Positions 29,417 through 42,425 are shown, counted from the stretch's first letter. The stretch is DNA of 64,000 bases from Pseudarthrobacter phenanthrenivorans Sphe3 (GCF_000189535.1 NC_015145.1:2108001-2172000), one strand, 5' to 3'. The notes: generated from the sequence alone by a model not told the origin. Numbers and translations are program-made.

Positions 29417-30664
29417 TCAGGCGCGGGGTGAAACGGAATTCAGTTCAAAGCCGATCCGGCTGATGATGGCGGCCGAAACCTCCGTCTTGGTTCCTGCAGC
29501 CTCCTGCGGTTCGGAGCCGGAGCGGGCAAGGATGACCACGGAGTTCGTGTCCTGGCCGAAGACCTTGTCCGTCCCCACGTGGTTGACCACCAGCAGGTCG
29601 CAGCCCTTGCGCCGCAGCTTTGCCTCGGCGTAGGCGAGCACATCGCCTTCACTGTCACCGGTCTCGGCGGCAAACCCGACGATCAGCTGGTGCCCTGCGG
29701 ACGCGTCTGCGCTGCGGGCATTACGCCGTTCCACGAGCTCCTGCAGGATGTCCGGGTTGCGGACCAGCGTGATGACGGGGTCGGAATGGCCCTCACGCTT
29801 TTTGATTTTGGTGTCCGATACGTCCGCCGGACGGAAGTCCGCCACCGCTGCCGACATGATGACGACGTCGGAATCAGCGGCCGCCGCCAGCGCGGCTTCA
29901 CGGAGCTGCAGCGCAGTCTCCACAGGCACCACCTCGACACCTGCCGGCGGGGGAACCTCCATGTGGGCTGCCAGCAGCCGGACTGTGGCCCCGGCATTGC
30001 GGGCAGCCACCGCCAGGGCGACGCCCTGCTTTCCCGAGGACCTGTTCCCAAGGAACCTGACGGGGTCGAGCGGCTCCCTGGTGCCGCCGGCGGTGATGGT
30101 GACTGTCCGGCCGGCCAGGGGCAGCTGGAAGTCGGAACTGCCCTGCACAAGTGCCATGGCGGCGTCGAAGATTGCCTCGGGCTCGGGAAGCCGTCCAGGC
30201 CCGGAATCCGCGCCGGTCAGCCTTCCGGTGGCCGGCTCCAGGACGGCGGTCCCGCGGCTGCGCAGGGTTTCAACGTTGGCCTGGGTGGCGGCGTGCTGCC
30301 ACATCTCGGTGTGCATGGCCGGGGCAAACAGGACCGGACCGCGGGCCATCAGGAGCGTGTTGGTGAGGAGGTCCCCGGCCTGACCTGTCGCGGCCTTGGC
30401 CAGGAGGTCCGCCGTGGCCGGTGCCACCACCACGAGGTCCGCCTCGTGGCCCAGCCGGACGTGGTTGACCTGGTGGACGTCGTCGAAAACGCTGTTGCTG
30501 ACCGGGTTCCCGGACAGCGCCTCCCACGTGGCGGTGCCAACGAACCGGGTGGACGCCTCCGTGGGGATCACGGTGACGTGATGGCCGGCTTCAGTAAAAA
30601 GCCGGAGGAGCGATGCCACCTTGTAGGCGGCAATCCCTCCCCCGACTCCGAGGACTATGCGCAC
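29417..30664 (-). CDS. coaBC: Phosphopantothenoylcysteine decarboxylase / phosphopantothenate-cysteine ligase
   Basis: A bifunctional coenzyme A enzyme of 415 residues. The N-terminal flavoprotein (CoaC, about 1-185) begins MRIVLGVGGGIAAYKVASLLR and carries NHVRLGHEADLVVVAPATADLLAK and APAMHTEMW. The C-terminal CoaB ligase starts at GRTVTITAGGTREPLDPVRFLGNRSSGK, with KIKK further on. The position of the usual active-site Cys in the flap motif (xCGDxGPGR in Escherichia coli) reads TGADSGPGR here. The GTG start is preceded by GGAG. It is 34 bases downstream of rpoZ. Confidence 0.97.
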   Translation of the reverse strand: MRIVLGVGGGIAAYKVASLLRLFTEAGHHVTVIPTEASTRFVGTATWEALSGNPVSNSVFDDVHQVNHVRLGHEADLVVVAPATADLLAKAATGQAGDLLTNTLLMARGPVLFAPAMHTEMWQHAATQANVETLRSRGTAVLEPATGRLTGADSGPGRLPEPEAIFDAAMALVQGSSDFQLPLAGRTVTITAGGTREPLDPVRFLGNRSSGKQGVALAVAARNAGATVRLLAAHMEVPPPAGVEVVPVETALQLREAALAAAADSDVVIMSAAVADFRPADVSDTKIKKREGHSDPVITLVRNPDILQELVERRNARSADASAGHQLIVGFAAETGDSEGDVLAYAEAKLRRKGCDLLVVNHVGTDKVFGQDTNSVVILARSGSEPQEAAGTKTEVSAAIISRIGFELNSVSPRA

Positions 30665-30698
30665 GTGATCTCCGTCAACAGCACGTCAGGCGGCAGTG

Positions 30699-30959
30699 TT
30701 ACTCCGCGGCTTCGATCGGTGTGGAAACCAGCTTGCCTTCGTTGATTTCGCGCAGGGCGATCGAGAGGGACTTCTCGTTCAGCTTGGTGTCAACCAGCGG
30801 GCCGACGTACTCGAACAGGCCCTCGTGCAGCTGGGCGTAGTAAGCGTTGATCTGACGAGCACGCTTGGCACCGAAAATCACCAGGCCGTACTTGGAATCG
30901 GCTGCCTCGAGCAGCGAGTCGATCGGCGGGTTGATGATGCCTTCAAGGTTCGTGGACAC
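30699..30959 (-). CDS. rpoZ: RNA polymerase omega subunit
   Basis: An 86-residue subunit that helps fold and assemble beta-prime. The conserved core is [31 protein letters not shown], with [19 protein letters not shown] sequence ([16 protein letters not shown]) near the C-terminus. The start is GTG. It lies 15 bases after gmk and before coaBC, as in most actinobacteria. Omega is the target of ppGpp in proteobacteria, but actinobacterial omega usually lacks that N-terminal motif. Confidence 0.97.
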   Translation of the reverse strand: MSTNLEGIINPPIDSLLEAADSKYGLVIFGAKRARQINAYYAQLHEGLFEYVGPLVDTKLNEKSLSIALREINEGKLVSTPIEAAE

Positions 30960-30974
30960 GAATTCTCCAAAGTT

Positions 30975-31571
30975 CTAGCGGGCTGAGTGTTCCGGCGTTC
31001 CGTGCGGATGCGGGGTCAGCCCCATGAGTGAAACAAGCTCGTCCGCTGCCCGGCGAACGTCGTCATTGATAACGGTGTGGTCGAACTCCGGTTCAGCAGC
31101 AAGTTCCAGTTTAGCGGTTTCCAGGCGTCGCTGCTGTTCCTCGGGGGTTTCCGTGCCGCGGCCCACAAGCCGGCGGACCATTTCGTCCCAGCTGGGCGGG
31201 GCCAGAAACACGAACTGGGCGTCCGGAACGGCAGCCTTGACCTGGCGCGCGCCCTGCAGGTCGATCTCCAGGAGAACCGACCTGCCTTCCGCGATGGCCT
31301 GGTTCACGGTGCTTTTCAGCGTCCCGTAGGTGTTCTGGCCGTGGACCACGGCCCACTCCAGGAGTTCACCGTCGGCGATGAGCTTTTCGAACTCCTCCTT
31401 GGACTTGAAGAAGTAGTGGACGCCGTCCTGCTCTCCCGGGCGCGGAGCGCGGGTGGTGGCGGATACGGACAGCCAGACCTCGGGATAGTTGTCCCGGATG
31501 TAGGTGGACACGGTGCCTTTGCCAACAGCCGTCGGACCAGCGAGGACTGTCAGTCCCGGTTTATTACTCAC
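30975..31571 (-). CDS. gmk: Guanylate kinase
   Basis: Phosphorylates GMP to GDP with ATP. It has 198 residues. The P-loop is [15 protein letters not shown] (Ala where Ser is commoner), the GMP-binding part is [20 protein letters not shown], and the lid region is [16 protein letters not shown]. The start is GTG. It lies 51 bases downstream of mihF and just upstream of rpoZ, the conserved mihF-gmk-rpoZ order of actinobacteria. Confidence 0.97.
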   Translation of the reverse strand: MSNKPGLTVLAGPTAVGKGTVSTYIRDNYPEVWLSVSATTRAPRPGEQDGVHYFFKSKEEFEKLIADGELLEWAVVHGQNTYGTLKSTVNQAIAEGRSVLLEIDLQGARQVKAAVPDAQFVFLAPPSWDEMVRRLVGRGTETPEEQQRRLETAKLELAAEPEFDHTVINDDVRRAADELVSLMGLTPHPHGTPEHSAR

Positions 31572-31622
31572 GTATTCCTTTGTGCCGGAGTTCGTCGAAG
31601 GCTGGCCCTGGTGGGGTCAGCC

Positions 31623-31940
31623 CTAGTTCTCGTCTATAAAATCTACCAGTGCCCGGCGCTGGTGGACGCCCAGGCCGCGGACCCTGCGGGACGCCGCAAT
31701 GCCCAACTGGCCCATGATCGCCGCCGCCCTGACCTTGCCGATCCCCGGCAGTGCCTCAAGCAGTTCGGACACTTTCATCCGTGCCAGGGCGTCGTCCTGA
31801 AGCGCTGCGGTGATGATGTCCGCGGCAGAGCGCTCACCGTTCTTCAGGCTTTCCTTGGCTGCCGCCCGGGCGGCCCTTGCTGCTGCTGCCTTGCTCAGGG
31901 CCTCAGCCCGTTCCGACGCGGATAACGGTCGCAGGACCAT
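31623..31940 (-). CDS. mihF: Integration host factor, actinobacterial type (mIHF)
   Basis: A 105-residue nucleoid-associated protein that bends DNA, unrelated to proteobacterial IHF. The N-terminal helical part is MVLRPLSASERAEALSKAAAAR. The C-terminal S13-like/H2TH DNA-binding domain has VSELLEALPGIGKVRAAAIMGQLGIAASRRVRGLGVHQRRALVDF. The ATG at 31940 has GGGGG eight bases upstream; a GTG three codons earlier (31949) is possible. A 24-bp perfect palindrome lies about 30 bases upstream. Confidence 0.95.
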   Translation of the reverse strand: MVLRPLSASERAEALSKAAAARAARAAAKESLKNGERSAADIITAALQDDALARMKVSELLEALPGIGKVRAAAIMGQLGIAASRRVRGLGVHQRRALVDFIDEN

Positions 31941-31968
31941 GGTGGACACCCCCGGATTCGGCGGATTC

Positions 31969-31992
31969 GTCCAAGGGCGGCCGCCCTTGGAC
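31969..31992. promoter_or_regulatory. 24-bp perfect palindrome upstream of mihF
   Basis: Half-site GTCCAAGGGCGG followed directly by its complement, no spacer. It lies in the gap between pyrF and mihF, 28 bases before the mihF start. It could be an operator, a cruciform or part of a terminator; position favours a role in mihF expression. Confidence 0.45.
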
Positions 31993-32018
31993 CTGTCCTG
32001 AAACTACCCTCTGGTGCT

Positions 32019-32039
32019 GCCCGAATCAATGCATCGGGC
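32019..32039 (-). terminator. Weak hairpin after pyrF
   Basis: GCCCGA-N9-TCGGGC, 11 bases beyond the pyrF stop, at the end of the pyrimidine operon. No T tract follows on the reverse strand. Confidence 0.4.
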
Positions 32040-32050
32040 GAAACAGGACA

Positions 32051-32903
32051 CTATTCGCCGAGGAGTCCGTCCAGGGTCCGCTGGGCGGCCTCCCGCAATC
32101 TGCGCCGCTCCGGACCGGCAGAGAGAATCTCCCGGCTGGAGGTACCCAGGACCTGCGGGTAGGCAGCACCGAAGGTCGCGCGAAGATCAGCAGGCGTGGC
32201 TCCCTGGGCACCGAGCCCGGGAGCCAGGATGGGGCCGCGCACGGCGGCCAGGTCAAGGTCCAGCCGTGACAGGGCTGCGCCCACGGTGGCTCCCACCACC
32301 AGGCCCACTGAACCCAGGGGTCCCGCATAGCGGCCGTTCTCCGCCGCGGCCGCTTCCGTGATCCGGCGGGCCACGGAATCCACTCCCCCGACGTGCTGGA
32401 CGGAGGCGCCCTCCGGGTTGGACGTCAATGCCAGGACAAAGACGCCGCGCCCGGTCTGGGCCGCGAGGTCCAGTGCAGGCCGCAGGGACTCGAAGCCGAG
32501 GTACGGGCTAAGGGTGACCGAGTCCGCAACCAGCGGCGAATCATCCCGCAGCCAGGCATCGGCATAGGCGGCCATGGTGGAACCGATATCGCCGCGTTTA
32601 GCATCGGCAATGGTGAGCACCGCTTCGTCGCGTGCTTCGGCGAGAAGTTCCTCCAGGACGGCCATGCCGGCCGAGCCGTGGCGCTCGTACAGTGCCACCT
32701 GGGGCTTGACGGCGGCAGCGAGGGAAGCCACCGCCTCCAGGGCGGTCAGGGAGAAGCGCCTCAGCCCAGCGGCGTCGTCGTCCAGTCCCCAGTCCTTCAA
32801 CAGCGCCGGGTGCGGATCAATGCCGACGCAGAGCGGGCCGCGCGCGGCCATGGCCGCGCCGAGCCGGGAGCCGAAGGGCTCCCGGCCGGCGCCGGATACC
32901 GTC

Positions 32904-32911
<8 letters not shown>
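32051..32911 (-). CDS. pyrF: Orotidine 5'-phosphate decarboxylase
   Basis: The last step of UMP synthesis: decarboxylates OMP. It has 286 residues, of the longer mycobacterial-type subfamily. [18 protein letters not shown] is near the N-terminus; the catalytic Asp-x-Lys region is [22 protein letters not shown]; the C-terminal phosphate-binding part is [19 protein letters not shown]. The open frame runs much further upstream inside carB, but the ATG at 32911 overlapping the carB stop by eight bases is clearly the start. It is the last gene of the pyr operon. Confidence 0.96.
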
Positions 32912-36217
<3,306 letters not shown>

Positions 36218-36218
<1 letters not shown>

Positions 36219-37486
36219 TACTTCTTGTCCTCAGTCTTGTTGTCGTTTTTGTGTTCAGCGCCGGCGGGGTGTGCGGAGTCCACCGGGTCCTTGGACAGGT
36301 TGGCGGTGCGGCCGTCCCGGGTGCCTTCCATCAGGTCGATGAAGCGGTCGAAGAGGTAGGCGGCGTCGTGCGGTCCGGCCGCTGCTTCCGGGTGGTACTG
36401 CACGGAGAAGGCGGGGATGTCGAGGCAGGCGAGGCCTTCCACGACGTCGTCGTTGAGGCTGACGTGGCTGACCTCCACCCGGCCGTACCGCGCCTCAGGG
36501 GCCTGGGTGGCGCCGTCGAGCGGTGCATCCACGGCAAAGCCGTGGTTCTGGGAGGTGATTTCCACCTTGCCGGTGCGGCGGTCCATCACGGGCTGGTTGA
36601 TGCCGCGGTGGCCGTAGCGGAGCTTGTAGGTGCCGAAGCCCAAGGCGCGGCCCAGGATCTGGTTGCCGAAGCAGATGCCGAAGTAGGGCAGCTTTTCATC
36701 CAGGACGGAGCGGAGCAGCTTGACCTGGGCATCGGCGGTTGCGGGGTCGCCGGGGCCGTTGGACATAAAGAAGCCGTCCGGGTTGACGGCCTTGACGTCC
36801 GCCAGGGTGGCGGTGGCGGGCAGCACGTGGACGCGGACGCCGCGCTCGGCGAACCGGACGGGGGTCATGGCTTTGATGCCGAGGTCGACGGCGGCGATGC
36901 TGAAGCGGGGTTCGCCGTCCCAGCCGTGGTCCTTGGGTTCCACCACATATGCCTCGTCGACGCTGACTTCCTCTGCCAGGCGCGCGCCTTCCATCGGGGC
37001 GCTGGCCAGCACGGCGTCGAGCAGCTCCTTGTCCGTGGCCTGGGCGGCTTCCCCTGAGAAGATGCCGGCGCGCATGGTTTTGTGCTCGCGCAGGTGGCGG
37101 GTGATCGCCCGGGTGTCCACGCCCTGGATGCCCACGATCCCCTGGGCCACCAGCTCCTCGTCCAGTGAACGCTCGGAGCGCCAGTTGGACGGACGGCGGG
37201 CGGCGTCGCGGACGATGTAGCCGGCCACCCAGATGCGGCGGGACTCGGCGTCGTCATTGTTCACGCCGGTGTTGCCGATGTGCGGGGCCGTCTGGACCAC
37301 GAGCTGGCGGGCGTAGGAGGGGTCCGTGATGGTCTCCTGGTAACCGGTCATCCCGGTGGCGAAGACGGCCTCGCCCAAGGCGGTTCCGGTGGCGCCGTAG
37401 CTGCTTCCGCGGAAGATGCGGCCGTCTTCGAGGACCAGCGCAGCGGGCGCGGAAACTGGAGCGGATACTGCTGTGTTTGTTGTCAC
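36218..37486 (-). CDS. carA: Carbamoyl-phosphate synthase small subunit
   Basis: The glutamine amidotransferase subunit, which hydrolyses Gln and passes ammonia to CarB. From the start used here it has 422 residues. The N-terminal domain begins [41 protein letters not shown]; the class I GATase triad is visible as Cys in [12 protein letters not shown] and His/Glu in VQYHPEA. The GTG at 37486 has GGAAAG seven bases upstream and lies four bases after the preceding stop; an ATG at 37510 would overlap it. The C-terminal tail is Lys/Asp-rich (NDNKTEDKK). Confidence 0.97.
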
Positions 37487-37490
37487 TGTC

Positions 37491-38009
37491 TTACTTTCCA
37501 CTATTGGCATCAGCCGCGGGGGCCGAAGAAATCAATTCCTGAAGTGCTTCGAACAGAACGTCCTTGTCCGCCGCGCGGCGGGTGCGGAACCCGGTGTCCA
37601 GCGCGTGGCTGCCGTGGGTCCAGGCGAGGACCAGCAGGCCGTCCTTTTCCACGAACTTGCCGGCCATGCCGCTGTCCTGCCGGACCCCGGTCAGCGTCGC
37701 CGCCGGGATGTAGAGGGCCGGCGCTCCTGAACGGTCAAAGAGGACGCCGTGCGGATAGACCGCGAGGCCGGCGTTGGTGCGGATTCCGAGGCTGTGCACG
37801 GCGATCCGGTCCAGCCAGTCGCCGGCTGTGGTGGTGGCGACGTACTGCCCTTCTGCGGCGGCGAGCGGCTGCCCGGGTTCGGTGGGCACCGCAGGCAACT
37901 GGCCGACGTCGGACTGGCGGCGGAGCCTGTTGCGCCAGCCGATGGCGAGGAGGACAAAGACGACGGCGATGATCGCCAGCATCGCAAGTCCGGGAAGGAT
38001 CTTGTCCAT
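37491..38009 (-). CDS. PH-like domain membrane protein in the pyr operon
   Basis: A 172-residue protein with one N-terminal membrane helix ([16 protein letters not shown]), a basic stop-transfer RNRLRR, and a globular beta-rich domain ([20 protein letters not shown]...[23 protein letters not shown]). This pattern fits the PH-like domain proteins found at this place in actinobacterial pyr operons. Its function is not known. It overlaps pyrC by one base and is four bases from carA, so it is co-translated with UMP-pathway enzymes. Confidence 0.85.
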   Translation of the reverse strand: MDKILPGLAMLAIIAVVFVLLAIGWRNRLRRQSDVGQLPAVPTEPGQPLAAAEGQYVATTTAGDWLDRIAVHSLGIRTNAGLAVYPHGVLFDRSGAPALYIPAATLTGVRQDSGMAGKFVEKDGLLVLAWTHGSHALDTGFRTRRAADKDVLFEALQELISSAPAADANSGK

Positions 38010-39349
38010 CAGGCGACGCCTGCGGCGGTGGCGGCAGCGTGCGGGTACGGGGTGTTGAGTTCGCCGTTGAGGACCGTGGGATGGCCCTTGAAGAAGGTGG
38101 CCACCACCTTGCCCGGCAGTTCCCTTCCCTTGAACGGTGAGTTCCGGCCCATGGTTGCCATCCGGTACGGATCAACCGTCCACCGCGCGGCCGGGTCCAC
38201 CAGAATGACGTTTGCCGGTTCCCCTGCTTCCAGGGGCCTGCCCTGGTCTTCAAGGCGGCCGATTTTCGCAGCTGCGGTAGAGGTGACCCTGGCAAAATCC
38301 GCCCAGGTCATCAGGCCTGTTTCGATCATGCTGTGCTGGACCACGGACAATGCGGTTTCCAGTCCGGTCATGCCCATCGCTGCCTGCGCCCACTCACATT
38401 CCTTGTGCTCGCTGGGGTGCGGCGCGTGGTCCGTGCCCACGACGTCGATGGTGCCGTCCGCCAGTCCGGCCCGGAGGGCCTGGACGTCGGCATCGGTGCG
38501 CAGCGGCGGGTTGACCTTGAACACGGGATCGTAGCTGCGGACGAGGTCATCGGTGAGCAGCAAGTGGTGCGGGGTGACCTCCGCGGTGACGTTGATGCCG
38601 CGTTCCTTGGCCCAGCGGATGATTTCCACAGAGCCGGCGGTGGAGACGTGGCAGACATGGAGGCGTGAACCCACGTGCTGGGCCAGCAGGACATCGCGGG
38701 CGATGATGCTTTCCTCGGCCACTGCGGGCCAGCCGGCCAGTCCCAGGACGGCGGATACGTCCCCTTCGTTCATCTGGGCCCCGGCGGTGAGCCGAGGTTC
38801 CTGCGCGTGCTGGGCTACCACGCCGTCGAACGCTTTGACGTACTCAAGGGCGCGGCGCATCAGGACCGGATCGTGGACGCAGATGCCGTCGTCGGAGAAC
38901 ATCCGCACGCGGGCGCGGGAATCAGCCATGGCACCCAGCTCGGCCAACTGCTCGCCGGCGAGGCCCACGGTGACGGCTCCCACCGGACGCACGTCCACCC
39001 AGCCGGCCGCCTGGCCGAGGGTGTAGACCTGTTCCACCACGCCTGCCGTGTCCGCCACGGGAGTGCTGTTGGCCATGGCATGGACGGCAGTGTAGCCACC
39101 CAGCGCCGCGGCCCGTGTCCCGGTCTCGACGGTTTCGGCGTCCTCGCGGCCCGGTTCACGGAGGTGGGTGTGGACGTCCACCATGCCGGGCAGGGCCACG
39201 AGGCCTGCAGCGTCAATGACGGTGGCGCCTTCGGCTGAAAGGCCGGTTCCGGTGTCGGCGATGACGCCGTCGCGGATCAGCAGGTCGGCCGGTTCGCCGC
39301 CCAGGATCGAGGCGCTGCGGATCAGGTAGGTACCGGTGTTGGCGGCCAT
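38009..39349 (-). CDS. pyrC: Dihydroorotase
   Basis: Cyclises carbamoyl aspartate to dihydroorotate, a zinc amidohydrolase of 446 residues. The first metal motif is DVHTHLREPG; later ligands are in LHVCHVSTAGSVEIIRWAKE, and the catalytic Asp is in GTDHAPHPSEHK. Type I dihydroorotases of this length are typical of Gram-positives. It is coupled to pyrB (one-base overlap) and to the PH-like gene (one-base overlap). Confidence 0.98.
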   Translation of the reverse strand: MAANTGTYLIRSASILGGEPADLLIRDGVIADTGTGLSAEGATVIDAAGLVALPGMVDVHTHLREPGREDAETVETGTRAAALGGYTAVHAMANSTPVADTAGVVEQVYTLGQAAGWVDVRPVGAVTVGLAGEQLAELGAMADSRARVRMFSDDGICVHDPVLMRRALEYVKAFDGVVAQHAQEPRLTAGAQMNEGDVSAVLGLAGWPAVAEESIIARDVLLAQHVGSRLHVCHVSTAGSVEIIRWAKERGINVTAEVTPHHLLLTDDLVRSYDPVFKVNPPLRTDADVQALRAGLADGTIDVVGTDHAPHPSEHKECEWAQAAMGMTGLETALSVVQHSMIETGLMTWADFARVTSTAAAKIGRLEDQGRPLEAGEPANVILVDPAARWTVDPYRMATMGRNSPFKGRELPGKVVATFFKGHPTVLNGELNTPYPHAAATAAGVA

Positions 39350-40374
39350 CAGTTGCTCTCCTTGGTGGAATGGGTGCCGGCGTAGGCCAGGGCGGGGGTG
39401 GCGGCTGGTTCGCGGGTGTCCCCGGAGAGCAGCAGGTACAGCGCGGCCATCCGCACCGAGACCCCGTTGCGGACCTGGGCCAGCACGGTGGAACGGGGGG
39501 AATCGGCAGCAGCTGCGGAGATTTCCAGGCCGCGGTTCATGGGGCCGGGATGCATGATGATGGTGTCTTTCATGCCCAGGTTGTCCAGCGCCCGCAGGCG
39601 GTTGTCATCAAAACCCCACCGCCGTGAGTATTCACGGGTGCTGGGGAAGAAGGAGGCGTTCATGCGTTCGCCCTGGACACGGAGCATCATGACGGCATCC
39701 ACGCCCTGCCCCAGGGTTTCGTCCATGTTGTAGCTGACCTTGCAGGGCCACTTTTCGACGCCGATGGGCAGCAGGGTGGGCGGCGCCACCAGGGTCACGT
39801 CAGCGCCGAGGGTACGCAGCAGCCAGACGTTGGAGCGGGCCACCCGGGAGTGCAGGACGTCGCCCGCGATGGCCACCCGCATGCCCTTCAAATCGGCGCC
39901 CTGGGATTCGGTGCCAGCCAGGCGCGTCCAGTGCCGGCGCATGGTGAAGGCGTCCAGCAGCGCCTGGGTGGGGTGTTCGTGGGTGCCGTCCCCGGCGTTG
40001 ATGACGGCGGCGTCGATCCAGTCGGTGGCGGCGAGCCGGTGGGGTGCGCCGGAGGCCCAGTGCCGGATCACGACCGCGTCAGCGCCCATGGCGGACAGTG
40101 TCTGGGCGGTGTCCTTCAGGGACTCCCCCTTTGAGACGGAGGAACCTTTGGCGGCGAAGTTGATGACGTCCGCGGAGAGGCGCTTTGCGGCGGCCTCGAA
40201 GGAGATCCGGGTGCGGGTGGAATCCTCGAAGAAGAGGTTGACCACGGTCCGGCCGCGCAGGGCCGGGAGCTTCTTGACCTCGCGGTCGCCCACGGCGGAC
40301 ATTTCCTCGGCGGTGTCCAGGATGCGGATGGCGTTGGCGAGGCTGAGGTCTTCGGTGGACAGCAGGTGCTTCAT
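39349..40374 (-). CDS. pyrB: Aspartate carbamoyltransferase
   Basis: Condenses carbamoyl phosphate and aspartate, the first committed pyrimidine step. It has 341 residues. The carbamoyl-phosphate loop is [21 protein letters not shown] and LRVQGERM are in the C-terminal half. There is no pyrI regulatory subunit gene nearby, as expected in actinobacteria, where control is through PyrR. The start overlaps the pyrR stop by four bases. Confidence 0.98.
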   Translation of the reverse strand: MKHLLSTEDLSLANAIRILDTAEEMSAVGDREVKKLPALRGRTVVNLFFEDSTRTRISFEAAAKRLSADVINFAAKGSSVSKGESLKDTAQTLSAMGADAVVIRHWASGAPHRLAATDWIDAAVINAGDGTHEHPTQALLDAFTMRRHWTRLAGTESQGADLKGMRVAIAGDVLHSRVARSNVWLLRTLGADVTLVAPPTLLPIGVEKWPCKVSYNMDETLGQGVDAVMMLRVQGERMNASFFPSTREYSRRWGFDDNRLRALDNLGMKDTIIMHPGPMNRGLEISAAAADSPRSTVLAQVRNGVSVRMAALYLLLSGDTREPAATPALAYAGTHSTKESN

Positions 40375-40958
40375 GAGCCGCCCTCGATGACTACTTCATT
40401 CACGGGTGCGCCGCCGGGGGCAGTGTCAGTTTCCTCGAGCCGGACGCGGACCTTTTCCGACGACGACGTGGGCAGGTTCTTGCCCACGTGGTCCGCGCGG
40501 ATGGGAAGTTCGCGGTGGCCCCGGTCGATCAGCACGGCCAGGCGTACGATGCGCGGGCGGCCCAGGTCCACGAGTGCGTCCAGGGCGGCACGGATGGTGC
40601 GGCCGGAGTACAGGACGTCGTCGATCAGGACCACGACTTTGTTGTCGATGCCAGTGCGTGGAAGTTTGGTGGGGTACGGCGGGCGCGTGCCCTGGTGTGA
40701 GAGGTCATCACGGAACATGGTGACATCCAGCTGGCCGACTATTGCGGCAGCATCGACCGTGCTGTCCGCCGCGGCGATCTTGCCGGCGAGCCGGACTGCC
40801 AGCGGGTAGCCGCGGCGCGGGATGCCCAGCAGGACGAGGTCCTGGGAACCCTTGTTGGCCTCAAGGATCTCATGGGCGATACGAGTGAGGGCCCGGTCAA
40901 TATCCGCCTGGCTGAGGACAACCCTGGCTGGAACCGGTGCGCTGGTGACAGTAGTCAA
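40371..40958 (-). CDS. pyrR: Pyrimidine operon regulator PyrR / uracil phosphoribosyltransferase
   Basis: An RNA-binding regulator with a PRTase fold. With UMP or UTP it binds a loop in pyr leader RNA and represses the operon. It has 195 residues from TTG. The PRPP motif is [35 protein letters not shown] is the other active-site loop. The TTG at 40958 has GGGGAG seven bases upstream; the GTG at 40985 lies inside the RNA-binding loop and has no ribosome site. It is the first gene of the pyr operon. Confidence 0.95.
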   Translation of the reverse strand: MTTVTSAPVPARVVLSQADIDRALTRIAHEILEANKGSQDLVLLGIPRRGYPLAVRLAGKIAAADSTVDAAAIVGQLDVTMFRDDLSHQGTRPPYPTKLPRTGIDNKVVVLIDDVLYSGRTIRAALDALVDLGRPRIVRLAVLIDRGHRELPIRADHVGKNLPTSSSEKVRVRLEETDTAPGGAPVNEVVIEGGS

Positions 40959-40965
40959 CGCTCGT

Positions 40966-40999
40966 CTCCCCTTTCCCCGCCTCACAGGACGGAATTAAA
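40966..40999 (-). promoter_or_regulatory. PyrR-binding RNA loop before pyrR
   Basis: On the reverse strand TCCTGTGAGG (40980-40989) matches the PyrR loop consensus UCCNGNGAGG. It is flanked by TTCCG and CGGGGAA, which can pair as a stem with one bulge, and it lies just upstream of the GGGGAG ribosome site (40966-40971). No terminator is present, so PyrR binding would be expected to block translation, as shown for Mycobacterium smegmatis. Confidence 0.75.
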
Positions 41000-41147
41000 A
41001 AAGGATTATGTGCGCTCCAAAATTACCACATGGGCCCCTTCCGGCATGTTCCGCGGGAACGCGGTAATGGTCACACTGCGGCGGCTCACCGGGACCAAAC
41101 TGCCGTGATCCTAGGAGCCACGGCGACTCGCACCTAGGCTTTCCGGT

Positions 41148-42425
41148 ATGTCGATGCATCCTCGCCACCCTGCGTCCGGGCCGCCCGAAGATCCTTGGGG
41201 CGGGGAAACTGCGCCGCTCCCAACCGAGGCCAACCCCAGCTGGATGGGACATATCCAGCCTGGCAACTACCGTCCGGCCCCGGGCCACCAGGGCCGGCCC
41301 GTGGACGCCATGGTCCCGCCGCAGGTCCAGGGTGCCATGGTGAAATCAGGACGGACGCGCAGCGGCCTCCTGGGATTGACGCTCGGAGGCAGCATCCTTG
41401 CCTTCCTCAGCCTGTTCCTGGTGGTGCCGTTCCTGCTGTCCAACACCGGCCCGGCCGGTTTCCTGGTGGGTTTCCTGGCATCGCTGATTCCGCTCTCGGT
41501 GGTGCTCCTGGCCGTCTACATCATTGACAAGTGGGAGCCGGAACCCAAGCGGCTCCTCTACTTCGCTTTCACCTGGGGTGCAGCGGTGTCCATTGCGGTG
41601 ACCCTGCTCATCCAGCCGTTCTTTGTCCTGACGTTCCAGTTCTCCGATGAGCCCGACCTGCAGACCTATATGGCCACAGTCCAGGCTCCCAGCGTGGAGG
41701 AGTTCGCCAAATCCCTGGGGCTGTTGATTCTTCTCCTGATGGCGCGGAAACACTTCGACGGACCCGTGGACGGGGTGGTCTTCGCGTTCACCATCGCCGG
41801 AGGATTCGCCTTCACGGAGAACATCCTCTACTTCGGCCGGGCCATTGCCGAATCCGCAGACCCTGCGGGCGACTTTGCACAGGTCTTTTTCCTTCGCGGG
41901 GTGATGTCCCCGTTCGCCCATGCGATTTTTACCGGCACCACAGGTCTCATCATGGGCTTTGCTGCCCGGCGGTGGCACGCCGGTGCCTCGGTGGCCGCAT
42001 TTTTCGTGGGGCTGCTGCCGGCCATGTTCCTGCACAACCGGTGGAACAGCATGGGCCAAGGTTTCCTGGTGGACTACATTCTGGTCCAGGTGCCCATCTT
42101 CTTCCTTGCCGTGGGCGGCATCATCCTGCTGCGCGTCGCGGAAAAACGGCTGACCCGCCAGCGGCTTCTGGAGTACTCGGCAGCAGGCTGGTTCACCCCC
42201 GCCGAGGTGGAACTGCTTGCGACGCTGGGGGGAAGGCGCACCGCCCTGAGCTGGGCAGCCGGGTACGGGAAGAAGCGGCAGATGAAGGAATTCCTGAAGG
42301 CTGCAACCCGGCTTGCGAATACCAGGCAACGGATCCTGAGCGGCAGGGACGTCCAGTTGCACCAGGCCGAAGAACGCCGCGAACTGCAGCGGATCCTGGC
42401 CCTGCGCGCCGCCGTCGCCGGCTGA
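41148..42425 (+). CDS. PrsW family intramembrane metalloprotease
   Basis: A 425-residue membrane protein. After a Pro-rich cytoplasmic start (about 60 residues) come about eight hydrophobic segments. PrsW motifs are visible: YIIDKWEPEPKRLL, APSVEEFAKSLGLL (paired Glu), GFAFTENILYF and RGVMSPFAHAIFTGTTGLIMG with the conserved His. PrsW in Bacillus subtilis cleaves the anti-sigma factor RsiW; the target here is unknown. The C-terminal 100 or so residues are soluble and charged. It is divergent from pyrR and convergent with the TPI-like gene. Confidence 0.92.
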   Translation: MSMHPRHPASGPPEDPWGGETAPLPTEANPSWMGHIQPGNYRPAPGHQGRPVDAMVPPQVQGAMVKSGRTRSGLLGLTLGGSILAFLSLFLVVPFLLSNTGPAGFLVGFLASLIPLSVVLLAVYIIDKWEPEPKRLLYFAFTWGAAVSIAVTLLIQPFFVLTFQFSDEPDLQTYMATVQAPSVEEFAKSLGLLILLLMARKHFDGPVDGVVFAFTIAGGFAFTENILYFGRAIAESADPAGDFAQVFFLRGVMSPFAHAIFTGTTGLIMGFAARRWHAGASVAAFFVGLLPAMFLHNRWNSMGQGFLVDYILVQVPIFFLAVGGIILLRVAEKRLTRQRLLEYSAAGWFTPAEVELLATLGGRRTALSWAAGYGKKRQMKEFLKAATRLANTRQRILSGRDVQLHQAEERRELQRILALRAAVAG

